The notes: generated by a model not told the origin, from the letters alone. Shown: positions 17,504 to 26,938, numbered from the stretch's first letter. The stretch is 64,000 nucleotides of DNA from Carboxylicivirga caseinilyticus (GCA_025499705.1 JAFMVE010000019.1:32211-96210); one strand, 5' to 3'. Translations and numbers: made by a program.

Positions 17504-18247
17504 ATGGGGAAATTAAAATTGAATTGGGGGTACAGTGCTAAAACTGCATTGTTATTAGGTATTTGTATGGTTTTTACTAGTGCTCATGCACAGGATATAA
17601 AGCCACAGGAAGCTTTAACGCAATTAAAGCAAGGTAATGAAAGGTATGTGAATGGAGTGAGTTCACATCCGCATTTAAATCAGCATCAAAGAAATCTAAC
17701 CTGGGAGAATGGACAGCATCCGTTTGCAACAATTATTGCATGTTCTGATTCACGTGTACCAGTAGAATTAGTTTTTGATGTTGGTATTGGAGATATATTT
17801 TCAATCAGGGTTGCCGGAAATGTTTGTGACGTTGATGAAGTAGGTTCAATTGAGTATGGAGTAGCACATTTACATACACCGGTTTTGGTTATTTTGGGAC
17901 ACTCAAGTTGTGGAGCTGTTACAGCAGTTACAAGAGGTGATAAAGTACATGGAAGCATACCTGCATTGGTTGATAATATTGCTCCGGCAGTAAAACATGC
18001 AAAACACAAGCATGGATCTGAATTTTCAGAGGAATTGCTAAATGCTGCCATTGAAAATAATGTATGGCAATCCATTGAGGATCTATTAACTCATAGTCCC
18101 GATGCCCGTGAATTAGTTGAAAAGGGAGAACTAATTGTTGAAGGAGCCATATATGATTTACATACTGGTGAAGTGATATGGCTTGGACATCACCCACAGC
18201 AAGCTTCTCTGTTGAAATCACATGGAACCTATGCTTCAAAGCATTAG
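17504..18247 (+). CDS. Secreted beta-class carbonic anhydrase
   Basis: The 247-residue protein begins with a signal peptide (hydrophobic TALLLGICMVFT, cleavage after AHAQ, about residue 30). The beta-carbonic anhydrase core follows: zinc ligand and catalytic dyad CSDSRVP, then GHSSCGAV with the remaining His and Cys ligands. It interconverts CO2 and bicarbonate. The signal peptide places it in the periplasm, which is less common for the beta class, where most are cytoplasmic. It is followed by its own terminator and is probably monocistronic. No bicarbonate transporter is adjacent. Confidence 0.95.
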   Translation: MGKLKLNWGYSAKTALLLGICMVFTSAHAQDIKPQEALTQLKQGNERYVNGVSSHPHLNQHQRNLTWENGQHPFATIIACSDSRVPVELVFDVGIGDIFSIRVAGNVCDVDEVGSIEYGVAHLHTPVLVILGHSSCGAVTAVTRGDKVHGSIPALVDNIAPAVKHAKHKHGSEFSEELLNAAIENNVWQSIEDLLTHSPDARELVEKGELIVEGAIYDLHTGEVIWLGHHPQQASLLKSHGTYASKH

Positions 18248-18273
18248 AAATAAAATATAAAAGTAATTTTGGA

Positions 18274-18307
18274 GGAAGTATGTTGAATAAGCATGCTTCC
18301 TTTTTTT
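18274..18307 (+). terminator. Terminator of the carbonic anhydrase gene
   Basis: GGAAGTATG (18274-18282) pairs with CATGCTTCC (18292-18300), one G-T pair, followed by seven T. It lies 26 bp past the stop codon. Confidence 0.85.
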
Positions 18308-18413
18308 ATTAATCAATTGTAGTCAGTAGTTCTTGTCATTAAATCAGATACCCTTCTTAAGTTATTAACATTTTCATTTGTTTGGCTACCTTTGCCGCTT
18401 CAAGAAATAATGC

Positions 18414-19358
18414 ATGAATTATAGTTGGGGAAATAATAAACGATACAACGATTATAGCTCTTATATAAAGAAAACCTTTGGTGAGCGAGTTCAAAAGCTT
18501 TCTGTTAATGCCGGATTTACCTGTCCGAATAGAGATGGAACAAAAGGAGTTGGGGGCTGTGCATTTTGTAACAACAGCACTTTTAATCCGTCATATTGTG
18601 GTCCTGAAAAAACTATATCACAACAGCTTGAGCAGGGTATTTCATTTTTTCAACCCAAATATAAAACAATGCAGTATCTTGCTTATTTTCAAGCATACAG
18701 TAATACCTATGGAGATACGCAAGAGTTACTGAAATTGTATAAAGAAGCATTGGATCATCCATTGGTAAAGGGGTTGGTACTTGGTACCCGACCAGATTGT
18801 ATTTCCGATGATTTATTGGAACATCTGGCAACGTGGCAAAAAGACTATTATATTGCTATTGAATTAGGAGCTGAGTCAACCCTTGAAAAGACTCTTATTG
18901 ATATCAACAGGGGACATACATATGATGAAACAGTTCAAACTACTCAGCGGATTGTATCATATGATATTCCGGTTGGTTTGCACTTAATAATGGGACTTCC
19001 CGGAGAAACAAGAGATGACATATTGCTTCATGCTTCTGAAGTATCAAAATTGCCAGTTAATTTTCTAAAGTTACATCAATTACAGATTGTTAAAGGAAGT
19101 TTGTTTGCTAAAAAATTCAGGAATAATCCAGAAAGTTTTCAATTATTTTCTGCTGAAGAATACATTGAAATAGTAGTTGATTTTATTGAGCGATTGAATC
19201 CGAATGTTATTTTGGAGCGTTTTATCAGTCAGGCGCCTCATGATTTATTAATAGCTCCCAGATGGGGATTGAAGAATTTTGAGTTTGTATCTAAAGTAGA
19301 GAAGCGCCTTAAAGAACGAGATACCTGGCAGGGAAAGCTATTTGAATTTGGAAATTAG
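18414..19358 (+). CDS. yhcC: Radical SAM protein, YhcC family
   Basis: The 314-residue protein has the TIGR01212/YhcC pattern: a cysteine cluster in FTCPNRDGTKGVGGCAFCNN (about residues 34-53), which holds the 4Fe-4S cluster with a longer first spacing than CxxxCxxC, then AYFQAYSNTYGD, LGTRPDCI, IELGAES and LHLIMGLPGET. The biochemical reaction of this family is not established; E. coli YhcC is the reference. It is cytoplasmic. A TACCTTTG box at 18387-18394 is placed like a Bacteroidota -7 element, although no good -33 partner is seen. Convergent with the PepSY gene across a shared terminator. Confidence 0.9.
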   Translation: MNYSWGNNKRYNDYSSYIKKTFGERVQKLSVNAGFTCPNRDGTKGVGGCAFCNNSTFNPSYCGPEKTISQQLEQGISFFQPKYKTMQYLAYFQAYSNTYGDTQELLKLYKEALDHPLVKGLVLGTRPDCISDDLLEHLATWQKDYYIAIELGAESTLEKTLIDINRGHTYDETVQTTQRIVSYDIPVGLHLIMGLPGETRDDILLHASEVSKLPVNFLKLHQLQIVKGSLFAKKFRNNPESFQLFSAEEYIEIVVDFIERLNPNVILERFISQAPHDLLIAPRWGLKNFEFVSKVEKRLKERDTWQGKLFEFGN

Positions 19359-19371
19359 TTCTTAAAAACAT

Positions 19372-19429
19372 TATAGCGGTATTGCATATCCTGAAGTTTA
19401 ATGCAATTAACCGCTATATGATATTTTTT
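19372..19429. terminator. Bidirectional terminator between yhcC and the PepSY gene
   Basis: TATAGCGGT-ATTGCAT (19372-19387) pairs with ATGCAAT-ta-ACCGCTATA (19401-19418). A T-run follows on the plus strand (ATATTTTTTA), and the minus strand reads TGTTTTTAAG. It serves both convergent genes. Confidence 0.85.
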
Positions 19430-19436
19430 AAGATTC

Positions 19437-20570
19437 TCAATTAATAGTTGAAAACTTTGCTTTTGCCCTTTTAGAAGCTTTATGTTTTTGCCACCAAATA
19501 TAAAATCCTGTTAAGGGCATAAGACTAATGACTAATCCACCTATAAATGTTATTATCTTACCCAGCAATCCCCATGATCCCATATGTAAAGTCCAAAACA
19601 GATTTTTAATTTGCTCAGTTAAAACAGCTTCATCTCCAATATCTAATTTTTCTCCGGTATATCGGTTAAATACAATAAAATCAAGCTCTGTTGTTGATTT
19701 TAAATTTACATTTTTTGTTGCTTTTACCGGGATAATACCTGATTCTCTGCTTAAAAAATAGGTGAATATTTGAAGCTGGTCTTTATCTGTAAATTGATTT
19801 AGTGTTTTTTCTATAATTTTATTAATAGGGTAGTTATCTTTTATTTCAGGTTGAAAAGAAGGATAAGTTGCTTCCCATGGTGTTTTGGAGTTACCTCCCA
19901 ATAAGTCAGTAGTTGTTGCTGCTAATGGTTTGAATGCTATAATTAATCCTGTTAATCCTAATATTAAAGCCAAAGCAAGAGTGTAAAAACCAAACACACT
20001 GTGAAAATTATGGTTCAAACGTTTAAATGAAACATTCCATTTTATTGTAAACGCTCCTTTTAAATGTTTTTTTGACCATGTCTTTGGCCACCATAAAATG
20101 AGACCTGTAATAAGTAGAATGATGAAAACAATTATTGAGATATCTACAATGTATTCTCCTGGCCCGTGCCACATAAACGAACTATGAAGATGTGCTGTAA
20201 CATAAAAAAAATTGATGGTTCCGTCGTCTTTTAAAATTTTACCGCTATATGGATCCACATATATCATTCGAAGTCCTTTTTGAGGATCATAACTGTTAAA
20301 TCTAATGCTTCGTTCTGGTGCCCTGTAGGCAACCATATAACTTGGGATTCTTCTGTTGGGATATTCTCTTTTTAGGTTATCCAGAATTGTTTCTATTGCC
20401 ACTTTTTCATCACGTACTTCTTTAACATATCGATGCTTGCCAGCTGATAATTCAATAATTTCGTCTGCAAATACAATAATTGTTCCTGTAATACAGACAA
20501 AAAACACAATTGGGAATGTGATCAATCCCATCCACAAATGAATTTTAGCAAATAAATGTTTTACTTTCAT
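19437..20570 (-). CDS. PepSY-associated membrane protein, XusC/ferric-reductase-like
   Basis: The 377-residue inner-membrane protein has four predicted helices. The first is KIHLWMGLITFPIVFFVCITG (about 10-31, with the conserved His). Others are near 143-160, 190-215 and 340-362, with a large periplasmic PepSY loop between the first two. The order matches the PepSY_TM family linked to siderophore use (FpvG/PiuB-like, XusC in Bacteroides). Such proteins are thought to pass electrons across the membrane to reduce siderophore-bound iron. It is translated 9 bp after the esterase gene, so the two are co-transcribed and diverge from the TonB receptor gene. Confidence 0.85.
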   Translation of the reverse strand: MKVKHLFAKIHLWMGLITFPIVFFVCITGTIIVFADEIIELSAGKHRYVKEVRDEKVAIETILDNLKREYPNRRIPSYMVAYRAPERSIRFNSYDPQKGLRMIYVDPYSGKILKDDGTINFFYVTAHLHSSFMWHGPGEYIVDISIIVFIILLITGLILWWPKTWSKKHLKGAFTIKWNVSFKRLNHNFHSVFGFYTLALALILGLTGLIIAFKPLAATTTDLLGGNSKTPWEATYPSFQPEIKDNYPINKIIEKTLNQFTDKDQLQIFTYFLSRESGIIPVKATKNVNLKSTTELDFIVFNRYTGEKLDIGDEAVLTEQIKNLFWTLHMGSWGLLGKIITFIGGLVISLMPLTGFYIWWQKHKASKRAKAKFSTIN

Positions 20571-20579
20571 ATGTATATT

Positions 20580-21710
20580 TTATGGTTGTTTTTGTAAGGT
20601 TGATATCTCTTTGTGTTTATCTCCTAAATCCTTCATATTATGGCGATAATAATATTCAGCAAGGGCAGAATGAGCATATGAACTGTTGGGATAATATCGC
20701 ACATGCATTTTTCTGATTTCTAATTCTGCCTGGTATTGTTTCACCTTTTTACAATATTTTGCTAAATCATCCAGGAGATTTGATTCTGGTAAGAAATTGT
20801 TTCCTAATCTATTAGATAATTGCACATACGTCTCTTCAATTAAACTTGTATCGAATGGAATCTTTTTAACAGGCAAGGTAATGCCGCTAAATATGGCTCT
20901 TAATCCATTAAAAGTGGCAGGAATAGTAATTGTCCCATGATCTTCATTTCCGAAATATTCACTTTTGAAATACAATGAATTTTTTGGATGTTCATCAATG
21001 AATTGTTGAAATTTTAAAATTGATTCAGTATGGTTAAACCTATCTTTTTCTATTGTATCCTTTGCAGCAACAGAAAGGTATAGACTTGTTGTATCAAATG
21101 AAATTTTACTCCATGAATCTTCCATATTTTCAATCAGGCTTTGATTATCCCACCAAAGACTGGGATCATGAGCTAAATAAGTGCTGAAGAAGTTCGATTG
21201 ATTTAGGAACGAATAAATCGTAAAAAGTCCACCGAAAGAATGACCGGAGAGTATATTAAATCCATTGGTTCGATAGTGTAGATTGATGTAATTACCCAAT
21301 TCTGATTCTAAGAAATATCTGAAAGATTCAGCACCTCCACTGTTACTATGAATAGGTATATTATTGTGTAATATAGTATCGTTGGAAGGGGTTAAATCTC
21401 GAGAACGATCGGTATTTATAATACCCACAACTATCATTTCAGGTAGGTAACGATACAGTCCTTTAGACAATGCATCAACGATTGTAACTGTTTGATTAAA
21501 TAACCTTTCTCCATCTAATACATATAAAACCGGGTATTGGTTGTCCTTAAAATCAATTGATAAATAACTATCTGGTAAGTGGATCAATATCTCCCTTTCT
21601 TCATTAAGATGTGTTGAATAAATCTGTATTTTTTCACCTATAGAAATAGATTGTGAATTAACATTGCTAATATATATGATTATTAAAATGATTAAGGTAT
21701 AGTATTTCAT
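20580..21710 (-). CDS. Secreted alpha/beta-hydrolase esterase, siderophore-esterase-like
   Basis: The 376-residue protein has a signal peptide (IILIIIYISNVNSQ) and a Putative_esterase (Fes/IroE-type) fold. Visible are PVLYVLDGERLFNQ, VVGIINTDRSRDLTP, the nucleophile elbow GHSFGG and the following LAHDPSLWWDN, and a late EDHGTI for the histidine. A helical, TPR-like tail of about 90 residues ends the protein. The position in a DUF4374/TonB/PepSY locus suggests hydrolysis of an ester siderophore such as an enterobactin-type lactone after uptake into the periplasm. The substrate is inferred. Confidence 0.85.
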   Translation of the reverse strand: MKYYTLIILIIIYISNVNSQSISIGEKIQIYSTHLNEEREILIHLPDSYLSIDFKDNQYPVLYVLDGERLFNQTVTIVDALSKGLYRYLPEMIVVGIINTDRSRDLTPSNDTILHNNIPIHSNSGGAESFRYFLESELGNYINLHYRTNGFNILSGHSFGGLFTIYSFLNQSNFFSTYLAHDPSLWWDNQSLIENMEDSWSKISFDTTSLYLSVAAKDTIEKDRFNHTESILKFQQFIDEHPKNSLYFKSEYFGNEDHGTITIPATFNGLRAIFSGITLPVKKIPFDTSLIEETYVQLSNRLGNNFLPESNLLDDLAKYCKKVKQYQAELEIRKMHVRYYPNSSYAHSALAEYYYRHNMKDLGDKHKEISTLQKQP

Positions 21711-21767
21711 TCTTCTTTAGTTTTTATATTCTCTGCCTTACAGATTTTTATTTTTCAAATGTAGACA

Positions 21768-21782
21768 GCAGATAAAGTCTGC
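21768..21782. promoter_or_regulatory. Dyad GCAGA-TAAAG-TCTGC in the divergent siderophore-locus promoter
   Basis: A perfect 5-bp inverted repeat with a 5-bp spacer lies 57 bp upstream of the esterase start in the 298-bp divergent region. No convincing Fur box is present. AATGATAATG near 21829 contains one GATAAT-like hexamer only. Confidence 0.3.
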
Positions 21783-21946
21783 ACAATCGCTTAATGTTGG
21801 GATTTAAAATCAAGGAGTAGTTTTTAATGATAATGTTTTTAATTTACAGATTGTTAGATTGTTGAGTCTATTTTTAGAGCAATTCAAAGATGAAGAGTTT
21901 AGATAATTAGCAAATAATTGAAAACTAAAATTCGCTAATAGTGGGG

Positions 21947-21978
21947 ATTGTTAAGGCTTACAAGCAAACCTAATTTTG
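21947..21978 (+). promoter_or_regulatory. Bacteroidota-type promoter of the TonB receptor gene
   Basis: ATTG (21947-21950) and TAATTTTG (21971-21978) are separated by 20 bp, fitting the -33 TTG / -7 TAnnTTTG consensus. The start codon is 31 bp downstream. Confidence 0.6.
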
Positions 21979-22008
21979 CATCATGTTTAATAATTAGCCT
22001 TTATCTCA

Positions 22009-24357
22009 ATGAGGAAAGCAATCCTTTGTACACTGATTTTATGTTATTCAATTATTTCTTATTGTCAAGTAGCAAGCTTGTCAGGTACAGTAATAGATAA
22101 TTACGGAAAGGCGGTTGCTTTTGCCATTATTCATGAAAAGAATACAAATAATGCAACTACTACTGACGAAAATGGAAATTACCTACTAAATATTGAATTT
22201 GGACAAAAGACAATTGTATTTTCTAATGTAGGTTTTGTAAAACATGAACTTAAAGTAAATATAGACCGCAATATTGTTAATCTACCGAATGTAATATTGG
22301 AGCCCAATCCGGAGACTTCATTAACGGAAGCAACCATAATAGCAAAATCAAATGTTCGTATGGTTGAAGAGACTGGATTTAATGTGGTTGCCATTGATGC
22401 TAAACCTTTTCATAATGCAGCTATTAACCTGACCGAAGTTTTGGATCAGACACCTGGTGTGAAAATAAACCAGGAAGGTGGATTAGGATCAAAAAGCAAT
22501 GTTACTATTAATGGCCTAAGTGGTCGTCATGTTCGTTTCTTTATTGATGGAATGCCTATGGATGCTATGAGTTCTGCTTTTCAACTTAATAATTTGCCGG
22601 TAAATATGTCAGAACGAATTGAGGTATACAAAGGTGTTGTACCTATTAATTTCGGTTCCGATGCTTTAGGTGGTGCTGTTAATATTGTAACTAAGAAAAA
22701 TCCTGGTACTTATCTTGATGCGTCCTACTCATATGGTTCTTTTAATACCCATATGACTTTCGTAAATGCCGGACATACCTCTGATAAAGGTTTTACCATA
22801 CAATTAAGTGCTTACCAGAACTATTCAGATAATAATTATTTCGTGGATGGTGTTAAAGTGCTTGATTTTGAAACTAATTTATATACAAATCCCCAACGAG
22901 TTCAGCGTTTTCATGATACATACCATAACGAAACTGCCATTCTTAAATTAGGATTAGTAAACAAACGATTTGCTGATCAGTTTTTGTTTGGTTTTACTTA
23001 TGGTCAGGAATATCAGGAAGTTCAGCATCCTGCCTACATCAATATTGTATATGGCGATAAACACTATACTTCAAGTACCATAATGCCATCTATATTGTAT
23101 TCAAAGGATGATATTTTTATAGAAAATTTGAATATAAATCTTGCAGCCAATTATAATTTTGGAGAAGGACATAATGTAGATACAACTTATTGGCAATACA
23201 ACTGGTTGGGAGAGCGAAGACTATCTAATTCAAAAGGAGAGGTGACACCGGCTTCTGATTACCGATATAATGATAATAACGGAACTATTAATGCCAATAT
23301 TGATTATGAATTCCTTCAAGGACATCGTTTTACAATAAACAATGTTAGTAACTTCTTTTCGCGAGAAGGATACAATATTTTGGATATTGACGATAAAATG
23401 AATCAGTATCCGCGTGTAAATAACAGGAATATTTTAGGTATTGGTTTAAATAATGATTTTAGCGAGAAACTAAAGACATCAATTTTTACAAAACGATATT
23501 CATATTATTCATCGGCATATATTAATCAGGTTGTAGGGGGCGTTGAAGATTATATGATGGTTTCAAAGGATGATTCAAGATGGGGCTTTGGTTTTACAAC
23601 AACTTACTTCATAGCTGATATACTTCAACTAAAAGCGAATTTTGAGAATACATTTCGAATGCCAACAAGTCAGGAGCTATTCGGACAGGTTTTTCTTGAG
23701 CCCCAACAAAATCTGTCGCTCTTACCTGAAACAAGTAATAATTTCAATTTTGGTATCCATTTTAATAAACAGATAAAGCAAAAAAATTTCATAAGCACAG
23801 ATTTAAATTTCTTTTATCGACACACGGAGGATTTTATAAAACGTACAGTTGATATGAAAAAAGGAGGTGAGTCGTATGAAAATATTTCCTTGGTTAAAAC
23901 TCCTGGTGTTGATGCTGAAATAAGGTGTTCTAATGGGGATCGGTTTACGTGTGGAGCAAATCTGTCGTACCAAAAACCAATGAATTATGATACGGAAAAC
24001 TTCAATACTTATTACAAGGCTGTCGTTCCCAATCAACCAAATTTCTTTGGTAATGCTGATGCAGGATATTTCTTTAATGATTTATGGATGATGGATAGTC
24101 GGTTAAGTATTAGATACACTTTGCAATTTATCCATGAATTTGCAAATGATTGGGGTACATATGCTTCAGCAGAAAAAATACCTACCCAATGGAGTCATAA
24201 TGTAGGCGTGGTTTATTCATGGAAACAAGGTAGATATAATTTATCCATCGATTGTAAAAACCTAACTGATGCTAAGCTATACGACAATTTCAGTTTACAG
24301 AAGCCGGGACGAAGTTTCTCGGCTAAATTCAGATACTACATCAATAGTAAGAGTTAA
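22009..24357 (+). CDS. TonB-dependent outer-membrane receptor, XusA-like
   Basis: The 782-residue protein has a signal peptide (ends SYCQ). A carboxypeptidase-regulatory-like domain follows (about 23-105, GTVIDNYGKAVAFAIIHEKNT). The plug (about 118-225) has LDQTPGVKINQEGG, VTINGLSGRHVRFFIDGMP and GSDALGGAVNIVTK. The 22-stranded barrel then runs to the C-terminus, where the last strand ends FRYY. It imports a ligand driven by TonB. There is no SusD partner. The downstream DUF4374 lipoprotein and the divergent PepSY/esterase genes instead indicate a ferric siderophore, as in the XusABC system of Bacteroides thetaiotaomicron. The gene is intact. Confidence 0.92.
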   Translation: MRKAILCTLILCYSIISYCQVASLSGTVIDNYGKAVAFAIIHEKNTNNATTTDENGNYLLNIEFGQKTIVFSNVGFVKHELKVNIDRNIVNLPNVILEPNPETSLTEATIIAKSNVRMVEETGFNVVAIDAKPFHNAAINLTEVLDQTPGVKINQEGGLGSKSNVTINGLSGRHVRFFIDGMPMDAMSSAFQLNNLPVNMSERIEVYKGVVPINFGSDALGGAVNIVTKKNPGTYLDASYSYGSFNTHMTFVNAGHTSDKGFTIQLSAYQNYSDNNYFVDGVKVLDFETNLYTNPQRVQRFHDTYHNETAILKLGLVNKRFADQFLFGFTYGQEYQEVQHPAYINIVYGDKHYTSSTIMPSILYSKDDIFIENLNINLAANYNFGEGHNVDTTYWQYNWLGERRLSNSKGEVTPASDYRYNDNNGTINANIDYEFLQGHRFTINNVSNFFSREGYNILDIDDKMNQYPRVNNRNILGIGLNNDFSEKLKTSIFTKRYSYYSSAYINQVVGGVEDYMMVSKDDSRWGFGFTTTYFIADILQLKANFENTFRMPTSQELFGQVFLEPQQNLSLLPETSNNFNFGIHFNKQIKQKNFISTDLNFFYRHTEDFIKRTVDMKKGGESYENISLVKTPGVDAEIRCSNGDRFTCGANLSYQKPMNYDTENFNTYYKAVVPNQPNFFGNADAGYFFNDLWMMDSRLSIRYTLQFIHEFANDWGTYASAEKIPTQWSHNVGVVYSWKQGRYNLSIDCKNLTDAKLYDNFSLQKPGRSFSAKFRYYINSKS

Positions 24358-24395
24358 AGTAGTTTAATATTTAAATAATTATAAAAAGTAATCTT

Positions 24396-25667
24396 ATGAA
24401 AGTAAAAAATCAACTTTTAGGTTTGATACTATTTGCTGTTTTAGGCATGATATCATTTACCTCATGTGAAAAAGAAGATGGTGATGGTCAAGGGGAAGAT
24501 AATTCAACCTCTAAATATTTGGTAATCGCTTCTTCTGGTGAAAATGATTATCTGGTAACAGGAGATGCTATTGGTACTGACTATATCTTTGATGCCACTT
24601 CAGCGAGTGCCCTTCAATCTGTTGGAAATAGTTTTTGGACATTTATTGATGATAAAGTTGCCTATGGATTTTTATACAATCAAACCGCTGCCGGGACAAC
24701 AGGTTCCTATGTATTGAATGAAAATGGTGAAGTAGAGCAACGTAACGAGATTGGTCTTGAAGTTTCAATTCATACCAAAGGTGTGGTTAATGGTAAACTA
24801 GTTGTTGCCTATTCCGACAGATTAAGAGATGTAACAGTTGCAAATAAGGCTTATTTTTATGAAATCGATCCAGAAACAGATATATCTGAAGCATATACTG
24901 TTGTGACCAACGATCTACTTGAAGTGGGTGAAGCTGGATATTTAACAGATATTGCAGAATATGAGGGATATATGATTGCTGGAGCTCGTAGTATAAGTTC
25001 TTCAAATTTCTCCTCAGATTATTTTAACATCACATATGTAGTAGTTTTTAATTCTGATTACACTGTTAAACAAGTAATAAAAGATGAGGGTAGAACGGGT
25101 TTTGTGGCAGGTCAAAAATATTCGCAAGGTCTAACAGGGTTAGAAGTTGTGGAAAGTGGTGATTTATATGTGTTTTCATCCGGACAGACAAATTATGTTG
25201 TGGCTGATGAAACAATTATTCCATCGGGAATACTAAAAATTAATGCTGGTGAATTTGAATTTGATAAGGATTACTTTTTCAATATAACAGAAGCATCCGG
25301 AGGCTATAATCTCTTCAGAAGTTATTACATGGGAGGTTCAACTTTTATTTTATCTATGTATCCTGGCATTGGGAGCAATGCAACATTTGGTGTAAATGCT
25401 GATCGTTTTGCAGTAGTCGATGTTGCTGCAAAAACATTTAATTGGGTGAGTGGATTTGCAGTTGCATCAGGTATAGAAGATGATCCATTTTTGGTAGGCG
25501 AACCATTTGTTGATTCATCTAAAAATCAGTTGATTGTTCCGGTTGTTACATCAGACAATGATAATTATTTGTATACAATTAACCCTACAAATTACAGTGC
25601 ATCAAAGCAATCTGAAGTAATTGCTGAGGGTGTAAGTGCGTTAGGTATTCTTACATATCAAGAATAA
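24396..25667 (+). CDS. DUF4374 surface lipoprotein, XusB-like
   Basis: The 423-residue protein has a lipobox SFTSC (Cys24) followed by an acidic linker (EKEDGDGQGEDN), the type of signal that sends Bacteroidota lipoproteins to the cell surface. The mature part shows repeated beta-propeller-like blades (YLVIASSGENDYLVTGD, GSYVLNENGEVEQR, GILKINAGEFEF, QLIVPVVTSDNDNYLYTIN), typical of DUF4374. XusB of this family binds ferric enterobactin. It begins 38 bp after the receptor gene and ends at a strong terminator, so the two form one transcript. Confidence 0.88.
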   Translation: MKVKNQLLGLILFAVLGMISFTSCEKEDGDGQGEDNSTSKYLVIASSGENDYLVTGDAIGTDYIFDATSASALQSVGNSFWTFIDDKVAYGFLYNQTAAGTTGSYVLNENGEVEQRNEIGLEVSIHTKGVVNGKLVVAYSDRLRDVTVANKAYFYEIDPETDISEAYTVVTNDLLEVGEAGYLTDIAEYEGYMIAGARSISSSNFSSDYFNITYVVVFNSDYTVKQVIKDEGRTGFVAGQKYSQGLTGLEVVESGDLYVFSSGQTNYVVADETIIPSGILKINAGEFEFDKDYFFNITEASGGYNLFRSYYMGGSTFILSMYPGIGSNATFGVNADRFAVVDVAAKTFNWVSGFAVASGIEDDPFLVGEPFVDSSKNQLIVPVVTSDNDNYLYTINPTNYSASKQSEVIAEGVSALGILTYQE

Positions 25668-25689
25668 ACATTTGTACTATAAAATTAAA

Positions 25690-25727
25690 AACACCTTGTT
25701 TTCAGTTGCGATTACAAGGTGTTTTTC
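25690..25727. terminator. Bidirectional terminator after the XusB-like gene
   Basis: AACACCTTGT (25690-25699) pairs perfectly with ACAAGGTGTT (25714-25723), followed by TTTT. An A-rich flank on the left gives TTTTAATTTT on the minus strand, serving the convergent DsrE gene. Confidence 0.88.
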
Positions 25728-25741
25728 TATAATTATTTTCC

Positions 25742-26086
25742 TTACAGATTGATTACTTTGTCTGCGTTAGTTTGCAAAGTGATAATATCCATCATGGTTC
25801 CTTTGATTCCTGCCTGTATTTCATCACTAATACCATAGAAATTAAGACAGGTTCCACAAGCGATGATTTTAACGCCTCTTTCTTCCAGTTTCTTCATTTG
25901 TTCTATCACAGGACTGTCTTTCGTGATCAACTTAACACCGCTATTGTATAATGCAATAAACGAAGGTAAACGACTGTCTTCATCCAGAATTCGCAAATAA
26001 TTACCGATTAATTTTAAACCTAATTCTTCATCTCCTTCGCCCATTCCGTAGCGGGTAATTTGAAGTAATTCGCAAAGTGGTTTCAT
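25742..26086 (-). CDS. DsrE-family protein, YedF C-terminal type
   Basis: The 114-residue protein matches the DsrE-like second half of YedF (sulfurtransferase-like, associated with selenium metabolism): GEGDEELGLKLIGNYLRIL, FIALYNSGVKL, LEERGVKIIACGTCLNFYG and a final DIITLQTNADKVI. The two cysteines of ACGTC are the probable persulfide site. The TusA-like N-terminal half of full YedF is absent and no TusA gene is adjacent, though TusA and DsrE modules occur in the large flavoprotein at 45638. Cytoplasmic. Confidence 0.85.
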   Translation of the reverse strand: MKPLCELLQITRYGMGEGDEELGLKLIGNYLRILDEDSRLPSFIALYNSGVKLITKDSPVIEQMKKLEERGVKIIACGTCLNFYGISDEIQAGIKGTMMDIITLQTNADKVINL

Positions 26087-26173
26087 ATTTCAAGTTAAAA
26101 GGTTAAAGGCAATAGTTAAAGTAAAATGTCAGCATAGTTTTGTCATTTTACTTATAAACATTTTGAAATGGGT

Positions 26174-26908
26174 TTATTTAAAAACTCTTTTTAAAATATC
26201 ATTAACACGCGCAGCAGGGTCTTGTCTTATGTTCTTTTCTTCCTCTGCAATTTTAATAAATAAGCCATTAAGTGCTTTTTCAGTCAGATAATGGTCCAAA
26301 TCTACATTTACAGCTTTTAATCCAGCCATTTGTCCCAGTGGATTATCCGCAATTTTATTCCACTTACTGGTAAGTGTTTCCCATGATTCATTCGTTGAAA
26401 TACCTGCAGCAATTTCTTTATCCAAAGAAGATTGAATCTTAGGATTATACAACTTAAAAAGTTCCTGATATGTATTGGCTTTTAGGTATTGTGTTGCAGC
26501 ATCTGTATCACCTTTTAAAATCGTGAAAGCATCCTGAATGGTCATTTTTTTTACAGCTCCCCAAAAAACTGTTCCTGCTTCTTTGGCTGCATCTTCTGCT
26601 GATCTGTTAATGCTTTTAATTACATCTTCAATCATTTTATCTCCACCCGGTATTTTAGAGATGTTTTTTACTATGATATTAGCTTCTTCAGGGAGCATGA
26701 TTTTAACCAGTTCATCGCCATAATATCCATTGGTAACCCCTAATCTTGCTGAGGCAGAATCAGTGCCTACGCGCAAAGCTTCCTTCAATCCATTGGCAAC
26801 TTCTTCTTCAGTTAGAGGAATGTCAAGAGGAAGATTTTGTACAATCTGAGTAAGCTCTGCACATGCTGTGAATGCGATACTAAGGAGAAGGATATAAATC
26901 TTTTTCAT
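26174..26908 (-). CDS. DUF4197 lipoprotein
   Basis: The 244-residue protein has lipobox FTAC (about residue 16) and then the all-helical DUF4197 sequence: VANGLKEALRVGTDSASARLG, GYYGDELVKIMLPEEA, IKSINRSAEDAAKEAGTVFWGAVKKMTIQDAFTIL and a C-terminal GLFIKIAEEEKNIRQDPAARV. Function of the family is unknown. The lipobox predicts an envelope location. It lies between the DsrE gene and ygiQ on the same strand, with gaps of 87 and 30 bp. Confidence 0.85.
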   Translation of the reverse strand: MKKIYILLLSIAFTACAELTQIVQNLPLDIPLTEEEVANGLKEALRVGTDSASARLGVTNGYYGDELVKIMLPEEANIIVKNISKIPGGDKMIEDVIKSINRSAEDAAKEAGTVFWGAVKKMTIQDAFTILKGDTDAATQYLKANTYQELFKLYNPKIQSSLDKEIAAGISTNESWETLTSKWNKIADNPLGQMAGLKAVNVDLDHYLTEKALNGLFIKIAEEEKNIRQDPAARVNDILKRVFK

Positions 26909-26938
26909 TTGATAATTTATTAATATACAATATGTCTG

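Noticed and set aside
17686..18239. Two overlapping minus-strand frames opposite the carbonic anhydrase gene
   Set aside because: Both lie inside a clearly identified gene, lack recognisable protein patterns and have no promoter or start context.
21821..21850. Fur box in the divergent siderophore-locus promoter
   Set aside because: Only one GATAAT-like hexamer is present; a 19-bp inverted or three-hexamer site is not formed.
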